Below are positions 1-8,443 of a DNA stretch of 64,000 nucleotides, one piece after another. Position 1 is the first letter of the stretch. Every line of letters begins with the position of its first letter. Under the pieces are notes generated by a model. That model searched no databases. It saw only the letters and a program-made list of their open reading frames with translations, and was not told where the DNA came from. The position numbers and the translations under genes were made by a program. The stretch spans positions 315,202-379,201 of the forward strand of contig JBDWFY010000004.1 in NCBI GenBank assembly GCA_039976075.1, read 5' to 3'. The DNA comes from JBDWFY01 sp039976075. Lineage in GTDB: Bacteria; Pseudomonadota; Alphaproteobacteria; Rhizobiales; Stappiaceae.

Positions 1-318
1 TTCATCCGCTATCACATCGACCCGACGAAAAAAGAGCAGTTTGTCGACTATGCCCGGAACTGGGGTGAAGCGATCCCGCGATGCGGCGCTGATCTGGTCG
101 GATATTTCTCACCCCATGAGGGCTCGAGTACCCTTGCCTATGGTGTTTATTCGGTTGAAAGCCTGGCCGCCTACGAAACGTACCGGGAACGTCTTGCCGC
201 CGATCCCCTTGGTCGGAAAAATTATGCCTTCGCCCAGAATGAAAAATTCATCCTCCGTGAAGATCGCACGTTCTTAAAGCTCGCTTCTTCGCCGCACGGA
301 ACATTGGTGCGGCCATGA
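1..318 (+). CDS. NIPSNAP family protein (3' part, 5' end outside window)
   Basis: The frame is open from the first base and ends at a TGA, giving the last 105 codons of a gene that begins upstream. The start FIRYHIDPTKKEQFVDYA and the later YRERLAADPLGRKNY stretch fit the NIPSNAP family, small dimeric ferredoxin-like alpha/beta-barrel proteins of mostly unknown function, related in fold to antibiotic biosynthesis monooxygenases. The stop overlaps the next start by four bases (ATGA), so the two genes are translationally coupled. A function beyond the family cannot be stated. Confidence 0.8.
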   Translation, partial: FIRYHIDPTKKEQFVDYARNWGEAIPRCGADLVGYFSPHEGSSTLAYGVYSVESLAAYETYRERLAADPLGRKNYAFAQNEKFILREDRTFLKLASSPHGTLVRP

Positions 319-662
319 TCGCGGTTATATTCGAGGTTGAGCCGCGCGACGGACAGAAGAGCCACTATTTGGAAACAGCAGCCCATCTGCGCCCATTGCT
401 GGAACAGATCGATGGTTTCATATCAGTCGAACGGTTTCAAAGTCTCACGAATGAAGGGAAGATCCTGTCCCTCTCCTTTTTTCGTGACGAAACGGCTATT
501 GCCGCCTGGCGGAATTTACCGGCACACCGTTCTGCCCAATCAGCCGGGCGAGCAGAGATTTTCGCCAACTATCGCCTGCGCATTGCGCATGTGATGCGGG
601 ACTATGGCCTGAATGACCGCATCGAGGCACCTGATGACAGCCGGGATGCGCACCGTCGATGA
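315..662 (+). CDS. antibiotic biosynthesis monooxygenase (ABM) domain protein
   Basis: This 115-residue protein has the one-domain ABM/HmoA-like layout: VIFEVEPRDGQKSHYL at the start, the central strand ILSLSFFRDE and a typical C-terminal helix NYRLRIAHVMRDYG. Members are cofactor-free or haem-degrading monooxygenases or simply ligand-binding dimers; nothing here decides between these. It overlaps by four bases with both the NIPSNAP gene upstream and the EamA exporter downstream, so the three form one operon. Two dimeric barrel proteins next to an exporter suggest handling of a small aromatic or quinone-like compound, which is inference. Confidence 0.85.
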   Translation: MIAVIFEVEPRDGQKSHYLETAAHLRPLLEQIDGFISVERFQSLTNEGKILSLSFFRDETAIAAWRNLPAHRSAQSAGRAEIFANYRLRIAHVMRDYGLNDRIEAPDDSRDAHRR

Positions 663-1555
663 GTTCGAATTCAAGCAACAACAATGCCATGGAATTCGCG
701 CTTCTCGCCCTGCTTGCCCTGCTCTGGGGGTCGTCGTATTTATTTATCAAAATTGCAGTGACGGACATTCCGCCACTCACGCTGATAGCGGTCAGAGTAA
801 CCATCGCAGCGCTGGTATTGCTTGTAATAATGCTTTGGCACGATGAAAAGTTGCCGCGTGATCACACTACATGGCGTCTGTTGTTCGTTCAGGCGTTTTT
901 TACCAGCACTGGCGCCTGGACGCTGCTTGCATGGGGTCAGCAAAAGATTGATAGCGGACTGGCCAGCGTTCTCAATTCCACATCTCCGATATTCGTGTTT
1001 TTCTTCACCCTGCTTGTTACAAGACACGAGACGGTCAGTTGGCTGAAGTTCATCGGTGGCTGCCTGGGCTTGTCTGGCGTCGTCATGATCGTTGGCGTCG
1101 ACGTTCTGCACGGCGTGGGACATCAAGTCACCGGCCAACTCGCGGCCTTGGGAGGCGCGATCCTGTATGCGTGTGCAGCAATTTACGGACGCAGGTTCTC
1201 TGCGATGGAGCCGGTAACCGTTGCTACGGGCACGATGCTTTGCGCCACAGCCTGCCTTGTCCCTCTGAGCCTGATTATCGATAGGCCGTGGACGTTGACG
1301 CCCTCGACGCAGTCGGTACTTGCCGCGCTGTTTCTGGCTGTATTTTGCACCGGCATAGCGCTGCAAATTTATTTCCGGCTGATCAACACATTGGGGTCAA
1401 TGGGTGTTGCCAGTCAGGCCTATTTGCGAGCCGGTGTCGGCGTCCTGTTGGGTATGATATTCCTGGGAGAGCAATTCACCTTGATCATCGGTTTTGGGCT
1501 CGCGGCTGCGATACTGGGCGTCGCGGCAATCAATCTGCCTTTCGGGCGGCGTTAG
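659..1555 (+). CDS. EamA/DMT family transporter
   Basis: The 298-residue protein is almost entirely hydrophobic, with about ten predicted membrane helices in two repeated halves of five, the standard EamA (drug/metabolite transporter) arrangement. LLALLWGSSYLFIKIAV at the N-terminus and the second repeat beginning near GQLAALGGAILYACAAIYG are typical. Members usually export metabolites or amino acids across the inner membrane; the substrate is not evident. It is the last gene of the NIPSNAP-ABM-EamA operon, with a four-base overlap at its start. Confidence 0.9.
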   Translation: MSSNSSNNNAMEFALLALLALLWGSSYLFIKIAVTDIPPLTLIAVRVTIAALVLLVIMLWHDEKLPRDHTTWRLLFVQAFFTSTGAWTLLAWGQQKIDSGLASVLNSTSPIFVFFFTLLVTRHETVSWLKFIGGCLGLSGVVMIVGVDVLHGVGHQVTGQLAALGGAILYACAAIYGRRFSAMEPVTVATGTMLCATACLVPLSLIIDRPWTLTPSTQSVLAALFLAVFCTGIALQIYFRLINTLGSMGVASQAYLRAGVGVLLGMIFLGEQFTLIIGFGLAAAILGVAAINLPFGRR

Positions 1556-1600
1556 TGGAAGCGCATACAAATTCCTGTAGAGACAAGCGGTAATCCTGAT

Positions 1601-2296
1601 ATGATTGGGAAAGATCTTTTCGTCGCAAATATCCCGGAGCATCAGCTTATGAGCGCCAAAGAGACGCTTTTTTCTCGCTTCAACAACCCGATTCAGTCTT
1701 CGGAAGACTTGGAGATGGTTGTCGGCAAGCCGATGGACAACACGATAGAAAAGGAAGTGCACCACCTGGACGAAATCTGCCGCGACTTTATTGCGGCGTC
1801 GCCGTTCTGCCTGATGGCGACAGCAGATCCAGATGGTTTCATTGATATCTCGCCCAAAGGCGATCCCGAGGGGTTTGTCCAGGTTCTGGACGACAATTTG
1901 CTGGCGATCCCCGACCGCCCCGGCAACCGAAGGGCAGACACTTTTCACAACGTGATGAAAGATCCCCGCATGGGCCTGATCTTTTTCATCCCGGGCAAAG
2001 GTGAGACTTTGCGCGTAAACGGCGAGGCGCGGATTGTTCAGGATGAGGCGCTTTGCCAATCGATGGCTGTCAAGGGTAAGGCGCCTCGGCTTGCGGTGCT
2101 GCTTTATGTGGAACGTGCTTTCATGCATTGCCCAAAATGCATGATCCGTTCTCATATGTGGCAACCAGACGCCTGGACCGACAGCAGCGCCATTCCGGAT
2201 ATCGGAACTGCCATCATCAAACAGGCTCATCTGGATACGACACTTGAAAAGCTGACAGCCGAAGTTGAAAAGCAGGGCGGGCTTGATCTTTATTGA
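1601..2296 (+). CDS. PPOX-type FMN-dependent flavoprotein (MSMEG_1061-like)
   Basis: This protein belongs to the pyridoxamine 5'-phosphate oxidase-like split-barrel flavoproteins. Seen directly are DPDGFIDISPKGDP, IPDRPGNRRADTFHN, FFIPGKGETLRVNG and a C-terminal HCPKCMIRSHMW, which together match the ~200-residue MSMEG_1061-type subfamily. Such proteins bind FMN or F420 and reduce small molecules, but the substrate is unknown. The first ATG gives 231 residues; a second ATG 48 bases downstream (MSAKETLFSRF) would give 215 and is equally plausible, because neither has a strong ribosome binding site. It is convergent with the anti-sigma gene, with 17 bases between the stops. Confidence 0.88.
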   Translation: MIGKDLFVANIPEHQLMSAKETLFSRFNNPIQSSEDLEMVVGKPMDNTIEKEVHHLDEICRDFIAASPFCLMATADPDGFIDISPKGDPEGFVQVLDDNLLAIPDRPGNRRADTFHNVMKDPRMGLIFFIPGKGETLRVNGEARIVQDEALCQSMAVKGKAPRLAVLLYVERAFMHCPKCMIRSHMWQPDAWTDSSAIPDIGTAIIKQAHLDTTLEKLTAEVEKQGGLDLY

Positions 2297-2313
2297 GACC
2301 AAAATCTAACGCT

Positions 2314-2631
2314 TTACGACGGGCTGCCTTCGCCCCGTGCATCAAGGATAGCTGAAACCAGGTCATCGGGGACATCCACCAATGACTGTGCGGCGTCTTC
2401 ATCAAGCGCACGCTTCGCCAGATCGCGGGCAGCCACATAGGATTTGAGATAGTCGCGACACTCTCGGCAGACCTTTAAATGAAGGTTGAAAATGCGCATT
2501 TGCGACGACGGCAACTCACCATCCAGATAATCAACGATAAAATCCTCGAATTCCCGACAGGATATCATCATCGGCAACTTGAACATGATGCCGTGCAGAC
2601 GGCGTCTTATTGAGGGTTGCCCGTGTTTCAT
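2314..2631 (-). CDS. zinc-finger anti-sigma factor
   Basis: This is a 105-residue protein when read from the ATG that overlaps the sigma-factor stop by four bases (ATGA). It carries the zinc-binding anti-sigma signature H-x3-C-x2-C (HLKVCREC) after ISCREFEDFIVDYLDGEL, typical of the ZAS/zf-HC2 domain. There is no membrane segment, so it is a soluble cytoplasmic anti-sigma factor and not a transmembrane one. It presumably binds the adjacent ECF sigma factor and releases it on a signal, perhaps oxidation of the zinc-binding cysteines; the signal is inferred from the family. A longer frame running further upstream overlaps the sigma gene and is not believed. Confidence 0.85.
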   Translation of the reverse strand: MKHGQPSIRRRLHGIMFKLPMMISCREFEDFIVDYLDGELPSSQMRIFNLHLKVCRECRDYLKSYVAARDLAKRALDEDAAQSLVDVPDDLVSAILDARGEGSPS

Positions 2632-3245
2632 AGCGTCTGCTCTCCCATCAATGGTTCCAGCAGTTTCTTCAGGGCTGCCCGTGCCCGATGTAATCTCACT
2701 TTTACATTGGTTTCGCTTATCTCGAGCATTTGAGACACCTCTGCCGTTGAGAGCTCTTCGATGTCTCTTAGCAAAAGAACGACGCGGTAGTTTTCGGGCA
2801 ACTGATCGATCATTCCACTGACTGTTTCGCGAAACTGGACGACTTGCAAAACCGACTCCGGCGACGGACTGACCGTCCATTCATCTGCTACACGACAGTC
2901 TCCTGTATCAAATTCCGGCAAGAGATCGTCAATCGGCTCTTCCTTCAGACGCTTATGCTTTCTCAACAACATTAAAGCCTCGTTGATTTGAATGCGATGC
3001 ATCCACGTTTTCAGTAATGAATCGCCCTTGAAACTCTCAAAATTTTTGAAAATATTGACGAAGGCATTCTGAACGGCATCCTCCGCAACGTCCCTTTTTC
3101 CCAGAATTCTGGAAGAAACGGCCAGCATCCACACCCCGTGATGCCTGACAAAGCGCGCCATCTGACTGCGGTCGCCATGACGTAGCAAGTCTAGCGCATC
3201 TTCATCGCTTAACAGATCCACACTGATAGTCTGTTGGTCCAACAA
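2628..3245 (-). CDS. ECF-type RNA polymerase sigma factor
   Basis: A sigma-70 family factor of the extracytoplasmic-function type, ~205 residues. Region 2 is near residues 29-95 (DVAEDAVQNAFVNIFKNF) and region 4 near 145-200, with LPENYRVVLLLRDIEELS followed by the helix-turn-helix EVSQMLEISETNVKVRLHRA. It overlaps the anti-sigma gene by four bases, the usual sigma/anti-sigma operon. The start is uncertain: there is no in-frame ATG before residue 29, and the candidates are TTG codons at the given start or three bases later. Its regulon cannot be read from this window; autoregulation is usual for the family. Confidence 0.92.
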   Translation of the reverse strand: MLDQQTISVDLLSDEDALDLLRHGDRSQMARFVRHHGVWMLAVSSRILGKRDVAEDAVQNAFVNIFKNFESFKGDSLLKTWMHRIQINEALMLLRKHKRLKEEPIDDLLPEFDTGDCRVADEWTVSPSPESVLQVVQFRETVSGMIDQLPENYRVVLLLRDIEELSTAEVSQMLEISETNVKVRLHRARAALKKLLEPLMGEQTL

Positions 3246-3397
3246 ATCACGCGCTCACATGGATGTCACTTTGCCGTCACCACTCACTTTGAGCGAAAAA
3301 CGGAAAAATGAGTTTGGGCTGGGTGTAACCATAGTAAGGTTCCGATCATCTGACAAAGGGAGATCCGCAAACCTTTGCTCTTGGACGGGGAGACTTC

Positions 3398-4639
3398 ATG
3401 ACAACTGGCCTGCTGCTGCTGGCACTCTTCACGGTCGGCTTTGCCATGATCGCCAAGCGCGTGTCCCTCACGATTTTTACCGCCCCGATGCTTTTTTTGG
3501 GCTTTGGTTACTTGCTGTCGCTCACCGGACTCTGGCCGCATGGGAAGTCCGAAGAGATACTGCATCTGACGGCGGAAGTCGCTCTGATCATTCTGCTGTT
3601 TCTTGACGCCGCTCAGATCGACCTGGCGTCTTTACGCCGACAACATACCTGGCCGGCACGCATGCTCTTTCTCGGGTTACCCCTTTCAATCATTTTGGGA
3701 ACTCTCGCGGCCTTTCCATTCCTGCCCGGTTGGCCGATCGTCGCAGTCGCGTTAGTGGCTGCAATTCTGGCACCGACCGATGCAGCGCTGGGCCAGGCCG
3801 TCGTTACCAACAAGGCGGTACCTGCTCGCGTGCGCCGCGCCCTTACTGTCGAAAGCGGTCTCAATGACGGTCTCGCTCTTCCGATCATTCTGCTGTTTGC
3901 CAGCTTAAGCGCTGAAGTGATGGATGAGGGAACGACCAACTGGTTGGTTTTCGGTGCCTTGCAGCTGGTGCTGGGGCCACTTGCGGGAATTCTTGTGGGG
4001 TTGCTGGGTGGCAAAATTCTGTTGTTCGCCAAGGCCCATGACCTGACATCAGACACATATGAGGGCGTCGGCGCCATTGCGATGGCCGCAATGGCCTATC
4101 TGTTGGCTAATGCTATTGGCGGCAATGGTTTTATTTCTGCCTTTGTTGCCGGCCTTTGTTTCGGCAATATCATCAAAGGGCAGTGCAAATTCGTCTATGA
4201 ATTCACTGAAAGCGAAGGGCAGCTGCTGACCTGGGGCGCTTTTTTCCTGCTGGGGCTGGCGCTGCTTCCCGAAGCACTGCACGCGCTGTCGTGGCAAATG
4301 CTGGCAATCATATTCGGAAGCCTGTTTGTGGTCCGACCACTGGCAATATGGCTCTCGCTGATGGGGACAGACGCAGCACCAGTCTCCCGTCTGTTTTTCG
4401 GCTGGTTTGGACCACGCGGTCTGGCGACTGCTCTGTTTGCCCTGCTGGTTGTACCGCAAATCGATCATGAACTGGCGGAACCCATCCTGGCCTTAGCCAT
4501 CAACGCGGTCTGGATCAGTGCCCTTCTGCATGGACTTAGCGCTCTGCCCGGAGCAACATGGTACGCTCGCCGCGTGGGGGAGATGGGTGATTGTCCGGAA
4601 TCGCAACCAATCGAGCATACGGCCAAACCGCTGATGTAA
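3398..4639 (+). CDS. cation:proton antiporter (CPA1/NhaP type)
   Basis: A 413-residue inner-membrane protein with about twelve hydrophobic segments. The sequence APTDAALGQAVV followed by ALTVESGLNDGLALP is the CPA1 signature, with the Asp in the PTD motif and the ND pair expected to take part in Na+(K+)/H+ exchange. GWFGPRGLATALFALLV near the C-terminus is also typical. A GGGGAGA ribosome binding site lies just ahead of the ATG. It lies 68 bases upstream of the Rieske-fused glutamate synthase-like gene on the same strand and may be cotranscribed. With the RCK_C protein at the far end of the cluster it suggests that ion homeostasis is part of this locus. Confidence 0.9.
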   Translation: MTTGLLLLALFTVGFAMIAKRVSLTIFTAPMLFLGFGYLLSLTGLWPHGKSEEILHLTAEVALIILLFLDAAQIDLASLRRQHTWPARMLFLGLPLSIILGTLAAFPFLPGWPIVAVALVAAILAPTDAALGQAVVTNKAVPARVRRALTVESGLNDGLALPIILLFASLSAEVMDEGTTNWLVFGALQLVLGPLAGILVGLLGGKILLFAKAHDLTSDTYEGVGAIAMAAMAYLLANAIGGNGFISAFVAGLCFGNIIKGQCKFVYEFTESEGQLLTWGAFFLLGLALLPEALHALSWQMLAIIFGSLFVVRPLAIWLSLMGTDAAPVSRLFFGWFGPRGLATALFALLVVPQIDHELAEPILALAINAVWISALLHGLSALPGATWYARRVGEMGDCPESQPIEHTAKPLM

Positions 4640-4707
4640 TGTTCTCTGGCGTGAGCCACTAAACATGCACGCTGGACGTTAAAATACTGAAGAAAATGGG
4701 GAATAAA

Positions 4708-6318
4708 ATGAACAAAGTATCTGTCGCAAATTATGCGGAGCTCAAGAACAAAAAACCGCAATACGCGCTGGTAGATGAAGTCGACCTGGTGGTGGTTCGC
4801 TTCGACGAAGAGGTCTCCGTTTTCTATGGCCGTTGCCTTCATCGCGGCGCACTGATGTCCGATGGGTTTGTCCGTGGCAATAATCTGATCTGCGGTGTGC
4901 ACTATTGGGATTACAGGCTGGATTCTGGCGTGTCCGAATACAACAATGCGGAGGTGCTGCCTAAATTTCAAAGTTGGGTGGAAGATGGTCAGGTCCTGGT
5001 TGACGAAGACGAGATCAAAGCGTGGGCGCAGGACAATCCGCAGCCGTTTAATCGTGACGCCTATATGGGGCTCTACGCTGATACCAGCCATGGCACGGAA
5101 GAAGAACCCTATAACGGACTGATCCAGAATTACGCTCGCAATGGTCTTTCAAAGACTGGCCATCACGGGCAAGTCGATGCCATGGGCGTGCCCAGAACGC
5201 AGCTACCGGACTGGGATGATGTCCAGATCCTGACGGCTCAACTCCATCGCCCTCCTCTGCTGGACGACCATGAAGTCGGGACGGAGGTCATTATCGGGCC
5301 GAACGCGCAAAAGCCGCTCAAACTTAAAATACCGCTTTTTGTTTCAGACATGAGTTTCGGGGCACTTTCCGAGCCCGCAAAAATGGCCCTGGCGCGTGGC
5401 GCTGAACTCGCCGGCACGGGCATTTGTTCCGGCGAAGGCGGCATGCTGCCCGAAGAGCAGTCTGAAAACTCCCGTTATTTCTATGAACTCGCCTCGGCCC
5501 GTTTCGGATTTGATTGGGATAAACTCGCCAAGGTCCAAGCCTTTCATTTCAAAGGTGGACAAGGTGCCAAGACTGGTACAGGCGGCCATTTACCAGGCTC
5601 CAAGGTGAAGGGTAAGATCGCCGAAGTTCGGGGACTGAACGAAGGCGAGTCGGCCATCTCTCCTTCCCGTTTCCCAGAATGGACGGAAGTGACGCAAATC
5701 CGGGACTTCGCTGATGAAGTGCGTGATCGGACGGGCGGCATTCCCATCGGTTACAAACTGTCCGCGCAGCACGTTGAAAAGGATATCGATGCCGCACTTG
5801 AAGTGGGTGTCGATTACATCATCCTTGACGGTCGTGGCGGTGGCACCGGCGCGGCACCAATCATTTTCCGCGATAACATCTCTGTCCCGACAATTCCTGC
5901 CCTTGCACGCGCCCGCCGTCATCTTGATCGATCCGGCCGAAGCGATGTCACGCTTGTCATCACGGGCGGACTGAGAAAACCGGGAGATTTCATCAAGGCC
6001 CTGGCATTGGGCGCTGATGCGGTTGCGGTTTCCAACTCAGCGATGCAGGCCATCGGCTGCATTGCAATGCGTGCCTGCCACACCAACAATTGCCCGGTCG
6101 GAATCGCGACCCAAAAACCTCATCTGGTCAATCGCCTTGTGGTAGAAAAATCAGCCCGACAGCTAACCAATTTCTTTGAAGCCTCAGTGGAACTCATGCA
6201 GGTCATGGCGCGCGCGTGCGGTCACGATCACCTGTCGAAATTTGCCCTCGATGATTTGACAACCTGGAAAAAAGAAATCGCTGAGCTTTCCGGCGTTGCC
6301 TATGGCGGTGTGTCTTAA
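4708..6318 (+). CDS. Rieske domain fused to glutamate synthase-like FMN domain protein
   Basis: An N-terminal Rieske [2Fe-2S] domain has its ligand pairs C-x-H (RCLHRGA) and C-x2-H (CGVHYW), at about residues 43-45 and 62-65. It is followed by a ~430-residue FMN-binding TIM barrel of the glutamate synthase central domain: FVSDMSFGALSEPAK, FKGGQGAKTGTGGHLPG, ILDGRGGGTGAAP and the [3Fe-4S] spacing C-x5-C-x4-C in CIAMRACHTNNCPVG. Both the amidotransferase domain and the C-terminal GXGXG domain of true GltB are missing, so this is a GltS-related oxidoreductase of unknown substrate. The ATG chosen has GGGGA five bases upstream; another ATG lies four codons earlier. A second Rieske-fused enzyme follows 54 bases downstream. 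Confidence 0.87.
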   Translation: MNKVSVANYAELKNKKPQYALVDEVDLVVVRFDEEVSVFYGRCLHRGALMSDGFVRGNNLICGVHYWDYRLDSGVSEYNNAEVLPKFQSWVEDGQVLVDEDEIKAWAQDNPQPFNRDAYMGLYADTSHGTEEEPYNGLIQNYARNGLSKTGHHGQVDAMGVPRTQLPDWDDVQILTAQLHRPPLLDDHEVGTEVIIGPNAQKPLKLKIPLFVSDMSFGALSEPAKMALARGAELAGTGICSGEGGMLPEEQSENSRYFYELASARFGFDWDKLAKVQAFHFKGGQGAKTGTGGHLPGSKVKGKIAEVRGLNEGESAISPSRFPEWTEVTQIRDFADEVRDRTGGIPIGYKLSAQHVEKDIDAALEVGVDYIILDGRGGGTGAAPIIFRDNISVPTIPALARARRHLDRSGRSDVTLVITGGLRKPGDFIKALALGADAVAVSNSAMQAIGCIAMRACHTNNCPVGIATQKPHLVNRLVVEKSARQLTNFFEASVELMQVMARACGHDHLSKFALDDLTTWKKEIAELSGVAYGGVS

Positions 6319-6372
6319 CGCTCCGCACTCCGGAACAGCCAAAACGACGAAAAAAAGTTTGAGGAGGCATGA

Positions 6373-8349
6373 ATGAACGAACAGAATCTTGACTGGATCA
6401 GTGTCGGCCATGTGGACGACCTGCCCGAAGGACGCGTCAAAACGGTAACCGCCCGAACGGTCTCTATGTGCTTGTCCCATTTCAATGGCAAATGGGCTGC
6501 CATGGACAACCGATGCCCCCATCAGGGCGGCCCGCTTGGCGAAGGCTCAATCGAAGAAGGCGTTGAGGGTCAATGCTGGATCCGCTGCCCATGGCATGGG
6601 TGGGATTTCCATCCCCTTACCGGTGCCCCTCCCGGAGGACACGAGGATTCCGGCCAACACCTGTACCCTCTCGATATCAGAGACGGTGAAATATTTGTCG
6701 GTCTGGAAGCAGAACCACCCCGGGCCCGCACGACCACCGATGTCATGGCTGAAACCATGGTCAACTGGGGTGTCAAACGCGTCTTTGGCATGGTGGGCCA
6801 CTCCAATCTCGGCCTTGCCGATTCAATCCGCATCCAGAGCCAGGATGGCAATCTGAGTTACATTGGGGTTCGCCACGAGGGTGCCGCAGCGTTTGCCGCT
6901 TCCGCCTATGGCAAGTTGACTGGAAAACCGGCCGCCTGCCTGACCATTGCCGGACCCGGAGCGACAAACCTGCTGACCGGTTTATGGGATGCGAAAGTGG
7001 ACCGTGCACCGATTCTGGCACTGACCGGTCAGGTTCAGACCCAGGTATTCGGACCTGGCGCTTTTCAGGATATCGATCTGCAATCTGCCTTTGAGCCGGT
7101 TTCCCGCTTTTCGCAACCCGTCCTGACGACCTCTAATCACGCCGAGTTGATGACGCTGGCCTGCAAGAACGCCCTCATCGAGCGCGATGTTGCCCATCTG
7201 ATATTCCCTGATGATGTGCAGACAGTTGAAAGCGATGCGGAAGCCGGTGGACCGGCGGGGCGTATCGGCGGTTCAGTGGTGGTACCCTCAAAAGATGATG
7301 TTGATCAGGCAGCCGAAATGATCAATGGCGCCAAACGGCCAATTATCGTGATGGGATATGGCGCTATCGATGCGCGGGAGGCGGTAGTTGCGTTGGGTGA
7401 AAAAATCGGTGCGCCAATCCTGACAACCTTCAAGGGCAAGGGGCTCATTCCGGATACCCACCCGAATGCCGCCGGCGTGCTTGGCCGGTCTGGAACTCCG
7501 ATTGCCAGCTGGTTCATGAACGAAGCGGATCTGATCATTTCGCTTGGGTCTTCGTTTGCCAATCATACGGGTATCGAGCGATCAAAGCCGATCATACAGG
7601 TTGACTTTGAACGCATGCAGCTCGGCAAATTTCATCCAGTTGCCCTTCCTGTTTGGGGCGAAATCGGTGCCTTCTGTGCCACGATCAGCCCGCAAATTGT
7701 TGCACCGCGCGCGCAGGATGATCAAATTGCGGAGCTGGCCGAGCGGTGGGCCATCTGGCGCACCGAGAAAGAAACCCGGCTTTCTGAAAACCGCGGCGAA
7801 GGTGTGCACTCGGCTGCCGTGTTCAAGACATTAACCGCGCTTTGTCCGGAAGATGCCGTGATTGCAGTTGACGTGGGCAATAACACCTATTCCTTCGGCC
7901 GTTATTTTGAAACCAAGGGGCAGCGGGTTCTAATGTCGGGATATCTTGGGTCCATCGGCTTCGGCTTCCCCGCTGCGATGGGCGCCTGGTCGGCAACTCA
8001 GGACTTTGAAGCCTATGCCGGGCGCAAGGTGATTTCGATTTCAGGCGACGGTGGCTTTGGCCAGTACCCGATGGATTTCACCACGGCGGTCAAATACAAA
8101 ATGGACATCACCCATATCCTGCTGAACAACGCCCAACTCGGAAAAATCTCCAAAGAGCAACGCGGAGGTGAATGGCCCGTCTGGGAGACAGATCTGCACA
8201 ATCCTTCCTTCGCAGCTTTCGCCAGACTGTGCGGAGGACACGGTGTTCGAGTGACAGAAGCCAGCGAGTTGGAACAGGCTATCAGGGAAGCGCTTGCGCA
8301 TGATGGTCCGGCGCTCGTTGAAATCATGACGGATGCCGAACTGGTCTGA
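6373..8349 (+). CDS. Rieske domain fused to thiamine-diphosphate enzyme (pyruvate oxidase/acetolactate synthase-like)
   Basis: This is a 658-residue two-part protein. Residues ~8-115 form a Rieske domain with ligands in RCPHQGG (C48, H50) and CPWHGW (C72, H75). From ~120 it is a full ThDP-dependent enzyme: the N-terminal pyrimidine-binding domain with the catalytic Glu in VRHEGAAAFAASAYG, a central domain, and the C-terminal ThDP motif starting GDGGFGQ and ending LLNN. The closest family is the pyruvate oxidase/acetolactate synthase group; the substrate is unknown. A ribosome binding site GAGGAGG is present. A Rieske cluster on a ThDP enzyme suggests oxidative decarboxylation with electrons passed to iron-sulphur carriers, which is inference. 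Confidence 0.85.
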   Translation: MNEQNLDWISVGHVDDLPEGRVKTVTARTVSMCLSHFNGKWAAMDNRCPHQGGPLGEGSIEEGVEGQCWIRCPWHGWDFHPLTGAPPGGHEDSGQHLYPLDIRDGEIFVGLEAEPPRARTTTDVMAETMVNWGVKRVFGMVGHSNLGLADSIRIQSQDGNLSYIGVRHEGAAAFAASAYGKLTGKPAACLTIAGPGATNLLTGLWDAKVDRAPILALTGQVQTQVFGPGAFQDIDLQSAFEPVSRFSQPVLTTSNHAELMTLACKNALIERDVAHLIFPDDVQTVESDAEAGGPAGRIGGSVVVPSKDDVDQAAEMINGAKRPIIVMGYGAIDAREAVVALGEKIGAPILTTFKGKGLIPDTHPNAAGVLGRSGTPIASWFMNEADLIISLGSSFANHTGIERSKPIIQVDFERMQLGKFHPVALPVWGEIGAFCATISPQIVAPRAQDDQIAELAERWAIWRTEKETRLSENRGEGVHSAAVFKTLTALCPEDAVIAVDVGNNTYSFGRYFETKGQRVLMSGYLGSIGFGFPAAMGAWSATQDFEAYAGRKVISISGDGGFGQYPMDFTTAVKYKMDITHILLNNAQLGKISKEQRGGEWPVWETDLHNPSFAAFARLCGGHGVRVTEASELEQAIREALAHDGPALVEIMTDAELV

Positions 8350-8357
8350 ACAAAGCA

Positions 8358-8398
8358 CCGATGCCACCTTTAACCAACGGAATTGATCGTGGCATCGG
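8358..8398 (+). promoter_or_regulatory. long intercistronic hairpin
   Basis: CCGATGCCAC and GTGGCATCGG form perfect 10-base arms separated by 21 bases, in the short gap between the ThDP gene and the DUF5996-like gene. There is no T tract after it, so it looks less like a simple terminator than a processing or stability element that could set the ratio of upstream to downstream message. Confidence 0.5.
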
Positions 8399-8443
8399 CA
8401 AGGACCATGAAAAAGATGTTGTGCTCCGAAGGGGAGACTAGCG

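Noticed and set aside
1397..2302. A 301-codon minus-strand open frame
   Set aside because: It lies antisense to the PPOX-type flavoprotein gene and the end of the EamA gene and has no protein-family content; an antisense shadow.
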